Shown here: piece by piece, positions 40,672 to 41,290 of the stretch | How the letters are laid out: each line of letters begins with the position of its first letter | Position numbering within the stretch: the first letter of the stretch is position 1 | Source of the DNA: Intrasporangium sp. | Lineage (GTDB): Bacteria > Actinomycetota > Actinomycetes > Actinomycetales > Dermatophilaceae | Reading direction: 5' to 3' | Length of the DNA: 41,290 nt | Assembly: GCF_030452765.1 (NCBI RefSeq) | Contig: NZ_JAKDLO010000015.1 | Location: forward strand, 1 to 41,290 | Translations under genes and position numbers: made by a program | Notes under the pieces: generated by a model | Databases searched by the model: none | What the model saw: the letters and a program-made list of their open reading frames with translations, nothing else | Told to the model about the DNA's origin: nothing

Positions 40672-41290
40672 ATGGACGATATCGACCTGAACGGAGACTG
40701 GGACTTCGACCCGAGCCATACGCGGATCGGCTTCTCGGCGCGGCACGCGATGGTGACGACTGTGCGGGGGTCGTTCAACGACATCGAGGGGCACTTCCAC
40801 GCCGACCTCGAGGACATGACCAAGTCGACCGCGGTCGTGCGGCTCAAGACGGGCAGCATCGACACGCGCAACGACCAGCGCGACGACCACCTGCGCAGCG
40901 GCGACTTCTTCGACGCGGAGCGCTGGCCAGAGATCGTCTTCGAGAGCACCGACATCGAGGAGATCGAGGAGCGCGCCTACATCGTCAACGGCAACCTCAC
41001 CATCCGTGACGTCACCCGGCCGACCGTCATCCCCCTCGAGCTCATGGGGGTGCAGACCGACCCCCAGGGCAACATCCGGGCCGGCTTCGAGGGCAGCCGA
41101 CGGGTGAACCGACGCGACTTCGGTCTCGAGTGGAACGTCGCCCTCGACGCCGGGGGGGTCCTCGTGTCGGAGAAGATCTCCCTCGAGTTCGAGATCTCGG
41201 CCGTCAAGCGGCAGGACGACGAGTCGCAGGGCGACGAGTCGCAGGACGGCGAGTCGCAGGACGGCGAGTCGCAGGACGGCGAGTCGCAGG
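40672..41290 (+). CDS. YceI-family lipocalin-like protein with repetitive tail (partial)
   Basis: The first ~180 residues match YceI (WDFDPSHTRIGFSARHAMVT, GSFNDIEGHFHADLED, NDQRDDHLRSGDFFDAERWP, IVNGNLTIRDVTRPTVIPLE), a beta-barrel that binds isoprenoid-like lipids. There is no signal peptide, as in many actinobacterial members. ATG 40672 follows GGAGGTG. After SLEFEISAVKRQ the protein enters a five-residue repeat (D-D/G-E-S-Q) encoded by a 15-bp tandem DNA repeat, which runs past the window edge without a stop. The acidic tail is unusual for the family. Confidence 0.88.
   Translation, partial: MDDIDLNGDWDFDPSHTRIGFSARHAMVTTVRGSFNDIEGHFHADLEDMTKSTAVVRLKTGSIDTRNDQRDDHLRSGDFFDAERWPEIVFESTDIEEIEERAYIVNGNLTIRDVTRPTVIPLELMGVQTDPQGNIRAGFEGSRRVNRRDFGLEWNVALDAGGVLVSEKISLEFEISAVKRQDDESQGDESQDGESQDGESQDGESQ
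41215..41289 (+). repeat. 15-bp in-frame tandem repeat in the YceI gene
   Basis: Five adjacent 15-bp units start at 41215, 41230, 41245, 41260 and 41275, the last three identical (GACGGCGAGTCGCAG). They encode Asp-Gly-Glu-Ser-Gln. The array continues off the right edge, so copy number is unknown. Being a multiple of three it can expand or shrink without a frameshift. Confidence 0.9.

Overview
The window is very G+C-rich, with densely packed genes, many GTG starts and 4-bp ATGA/GTGA start/stop overlaps. The protein families (MMPL exporter with a NarL-type two-component pair, CHAP protein behind a c-di-AMP riboswitch, sigma/YCII pair, primase-ligase, DUF3018 MazE) point to a chromosomal segment of a high-G+C actinobacterium, most likely order Micrococcales (Intrasporangiaceae-like). 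That placement is inference from gene content. I found no tRNA, rRNA, CRISPR array or intact transposase.

Region 1 (1-4.3 kb): the last codons of an oligopeptide-type ABC ATPase, then a YtcJ-like amidohydrolase, an AMP-forming acyl-CoA synthetase (4-bp overlap) and a TetR regulator. It looks like an uptake-and-catabolism unit for an amide- or ester-type carboxylate. Region 2 (4.5-9.1 kb, minus strand): an ornithine-cyclodeaminase-family protein, a relative of cyanobacterial acyl-ACP reductase that lacks the family's catalytic Cys, and a CopB-type copper P-type ATPase whose promoter carries a CsoR-like operator. A second, similar element lies before the reductase-like gene. Region 3 (9.3-14.4 kb): an alpha/beta hydrolase, a 5 x 21-bp tandem repeat, and an operon of MMPL exporter, sensor kinase and NarL response regulator. 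The kinase N-terminus contains 110 bases with no A or T, probably a sequence error.

Region 4 (14.4-17.9 kb) is a decayed mobile island rich in toxin-antitoxin genes: an AbiE pair with a full antitoxin and truncated toxin, a frameshifted AAA-ATPase remnant, an intact RHH/MazF pair, and convergent to it a DUF3018-MazE/MazF pair whose toxin has lost its middle. Each antitoxin has a clear repeat or palindrome at its promoter. Region 5 (18-21.5 kb, minus strand): a secreted CHAP protein under a ydaO/c-di-AMP riboswitch, then a YCII protein, a broken ECF-like sigma factor and a RelA/SpoT-domain protein whose start overlaps the sigma stop codon. Region 6 (21.7-28.8 kb, minus strand): an intact AbiE pair, a fused primase/polymerase-LigC-type DNA ligase, and a large secreted subtilase.

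Region 7 (29.1-36.3 kb, minus strand) is a tight six-gene catabolic operon: Gfo/Idh/MocA dehydrogenase, aldehyde dehydrogenase, IolD-like acylhydrolase, HpcH/HpaI aldolase, D-2-hydroxyacid dehydrogenase and IolE-like dehydratase/isomerase. It holds the ring-dehydrating and ring-opening enzymes of inositol breakdown but no IolB, IolC, IolJ or CoA-acylating IolA, so it may be a variant cyclitol pathway. It is the best candidate here for undescribed biology. Region 8 (36.5 kb to the end, plus strand): a probably leaderless alpha/beta hydrolase gene, a DHA2-type MFS exporter with a strong terminator, a pyridine nucleotide-disulfide oxidoreductase, and a YceI protein that runs off the edge inside a 15-bp coding repeat.
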